Assembly (NCBI GenBank): GCA_947086625.1
Contig: CAMTZV010000132.1
Span: 1-5,603 of the forward strand
DNA length: 5,603 nucleotides
From: an uncultured bacterium
Lineage (GTDB): Bacteria; Bacillota; Clostridia; Lachnospirales; Lachnospiraceae
Direction: 5' to 3'
The position numbers and the translations under genes are program-made. A model generated the notes under the pieces. It saw only the letters and a program-made list of their open reading frames with translations. It was not told the DNA's origin and did not search any database. This document shows positions 4,113-5,603 of the stretch, piece after piece (position 1 is the first letter of the stretch; the number at the start of each line of letters is the position of its first letter).

Positions 4113-5603
4113 TTATTGATAACTGAAGGTTGAGTTGATCGGTACCCAGAAGGTCCATGTGCCGCCCTCATAGTTATCTTCGACGAGTGCATACTTGTAG
4201 GTAATCTTCAGTCCGTCGGCTGATGATACGCCGCCAATATCAGCACCACCGGCTGCGGCTAAACCATTACCAAGGGAGGTGATTGATTCGTAATCGCTGG
4301 TATTGTTGTTCATATCAACAGATACCTTCATGCCCTCCTTCAGTCTTTCTTCGTCAAATGAAGTTACTTTCTTGTTTGTGACGGTGACTGTCGGCAGGGT
4401 CAGTGTGTTCTTTACATTAAAGGTTGTGGAGATCGGCTTGTTTACGAATTTACCGTCTGCGTTGAAATAGTAGTATTCAACGGTATAGTTTCCAAGTCTT
4501 GCTACGTCTGTCCACAGGAGCGCACCCTTTGAGGTAGCGTCATTGTAGGAAACATTTCCACTCTTCACAGTTTCACAGGTTACATCGATCGCACCGTCAG
4601 AGACCGCAGCCTTAAAGGTTGCCTGGGATGTCACTGCAGCTCTTGTTGTATTGGTTGCAGGATCATATAATCCAACCTTTTCGTTAGCAATGTTAGTATA
4701 ATACTGATTGCCGAATTTCACGGTTACAGCGGGAGCAGAAATCGCAGATGCGCTTGCAACGCGGATGCCTTTGGCTGTGCCAAAAATAGAGTAAGTGTCG
4801 GAATCCTCGTCACTGACAGAACCGTCCGCATTTACATAGCCAGCAAACAGGCCGTTGTACATTGCATATAATTTGGCATTTGTCTTATCTTTGAGGTCTT
4901 TCGTCTTGAAGGAAGGATTCTCATCTACTGCTGCTTCTGAAAGCTCTACTTTATATGTGACCTTGATACCGGAACCATCTGTTTTGTATGCAGCTGCCGG
5001 AAGCCCTCTTACCGAGATCGGCACATTCTGCTCAAATGCGTAGGAATTGTCGATGTTCTCGGAGCCGGTAACCTTGATCGCGTATGCGCCGGGGGTTGCG
5101 CCCTGTGCATCAACGACGCCATCGCCATCTACCGTGAATGTTTCCTGGGTATCGGAAACTCTCTTTGATACGCTGAAGGTGAACTGGCCCTCAACCTCGT
5201 TTCCGTTGGCGTCATAGAGCTTCGCCTCGATCTTGTTGCGGTAGTCGAGATCCTTTACGTTGGACATGATCGGGTATTTTGCGGTTGCGACCATCTTTAC
5301 AGCGGTTGTGCCCTTGCTGACCTGTACAGGGATGGAATAAGCGGTTGCAACACCGTTCTTGCTCGCGGAAATATTTAAGTTTGCGCTGCCGGCAGAGTTT
5401 CCTCTTACGCTCAGCCTCAGGTATTTTCCGCTGTCCTGTGTAACCGTAACGGTTGCCACGTCGTCATTCGAGGAATCAACGTCGTACTTGTCATAGCTGA
5501 TGACTGCTCCTTTGCTGTCCTTTGCACAGAAGTAGACATCGTCGTTGCTCTTGTTCTCGGCAACAGCAACGATCTTATCGCTCAGTCCGAGATAGAACTT
5601 TGC
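4113..5603 (-). CDS. Large Ig-like/S-layer-like surface protein, C-terminal 496 residues
   Basis: The frame is open from the right edge to a TAA at 4113-4115; the start lies outside the window, and the GTG at 5459 is an internal valine. The sequence is secreted-protein-like: rich in Thr, Ser, Asp, Ala, Val and Gly, with alternating beta patterns, almost no Cys (two visible) and no membrane helix. Residues 1-95 resemble a Big_2-type module (DVATVTVT, then YLRLSVRGNSAGSANLNISA), and 105-198 look like a second Ig-like domain (AKLYDANGNEVEGQFTF). A motif recurs at 209-218 (DGSGIKVTYK) and 462-470 (ADGLKITYK), hinting at diverged repeats. The C-terminus ends TWTFWVPINSTFSYQ, with no LPxTG signal or SLH domain, so any wall anchor must be N-terminal. 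Base use is more AT-rich and codons more restricted than in neighbours, as in a highly expressed gene. An S-layer or adhesin role is inferred; I cannot name a family with certainty. Confidence 0.7.
   Translation of the reverse strand, partial: AKFYLGLSDKIVAVAENKSNDDVYFCAKDSKGAVISYDKYDVDSSNDDVATVTVTQDSGKYLRLSVRGNSAGSANLNISASKNGVATAYSIPVQVSKGTTAVKMVATAKYPIMSNVKDLDYRNKIEAKLYDANGNEVEGQFTFSVSKRVSDTQETFTVDGDGVVDAQGATPGAYAIKVTGSENIDNSYAFEQNVPISVRGLPAAAYKTDGSGIKVTYKVELSEAAVDENPSFKTKDLKDKTNAKLYAMYNGLFAGYVNADGSVSDEDSDTYSIFGTAKGIRVASASAISAPAVTVKFGNQYYTNIANEKVGLYDPATNTTRAAVTSQATFKAAVSDGAIDVTCETVKSGNVSYNDATSKGALLWTDVARLGNYTVEYYYFNADGKFVNKPISTTFNVKNTLTLPTVTVTNKKVTSFDEERLKEGMKVSVDMNNNTSDYESITSLGNGLAAAGGADIGGVSSADGLKITYKYALVEDNYEGGTWTFWVPINSTFSYQ

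Noticed and set aside
3940..4158. N-terminal extension of the ligase by 73 codons (start at 4158)
   Set aside because: It overlaps the surface-protein gene end, runs through hairpins, has no ribosome binding site at 4158, and the residues do not look like a signal or membrane segment. The start at 3939 has a good binding site.

Overview
The window reads as chromosome from a Gram-positive anaerobe of the Bacillota/Clostridia, most likely Lachnospiraceae-like. This is inferred from strong AGGAGG ribosome binding sites, a YfhO/GtrA/GtrB set, a wall-less-anchor surface protein built of Ig-like modules, and moderately GC-rich coding. Family-level identification is not possible by eye. Every protein-coding gene here belongs to the cell envelope.

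Layout. Two blocks converge. On the + strand, positions 1-1927 hold the end of a YfhO-type membrane glycosyltransferase, a GtrB/CsbB-type polyprenyl-phosphate glycosyltransferase and a GtrA/GtcA-type small membrane protein, closely packed as one operon. Between the last two lies an 84-nt linker containing a 24-codon micro-ORF with a strong ribosome binding site buried in a hairpin. On the - strand, read from right to left, are the last 496 codons of a large Ig-like/S-layer-like surface protein (its start lies beyond the right edge), a 173-nt hairpin-rich spacer, and a 590-aa O-antigen ligase/Wzy_C-family membrane protein. This block ends at a strong rho-independent terminator at 2102-2137. The 239-bp convergent spacer (1928-2166) contains nothing else I can support.

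How they may work together. In Bacillus subtilis the CsbB/GtcA/YfhO set charges undecaprenyl phosphate with a sugar, moves it outside and transfers it to lipoteichoic acid, so the + operon is very probably a complete three-part extracytoplasmic glycosylation system. O-antigen ligase-family enzymes transfer lipid-linked glycans outside the membrane, and in some Gram-positives (for example WsfB of Geobacillus stearothermophilus) they glycosylate S-layer protein. The ligase gene sits directly behind a surface-protein gene on the same strand, so the neighbourhood may be a surface-protein or secondary-polymer glycosylation locus. That link is inference from gene order.

Most worth a second look: the hairpin-sequestered micro-ORF and its direct repeat before gtrA, the five-hairpin spacer between surface protein and ligase, the roughly 135-residue extracytoplasmic insert in the ligase, and a 19-nt tandem duplication across the ligase stop codon.
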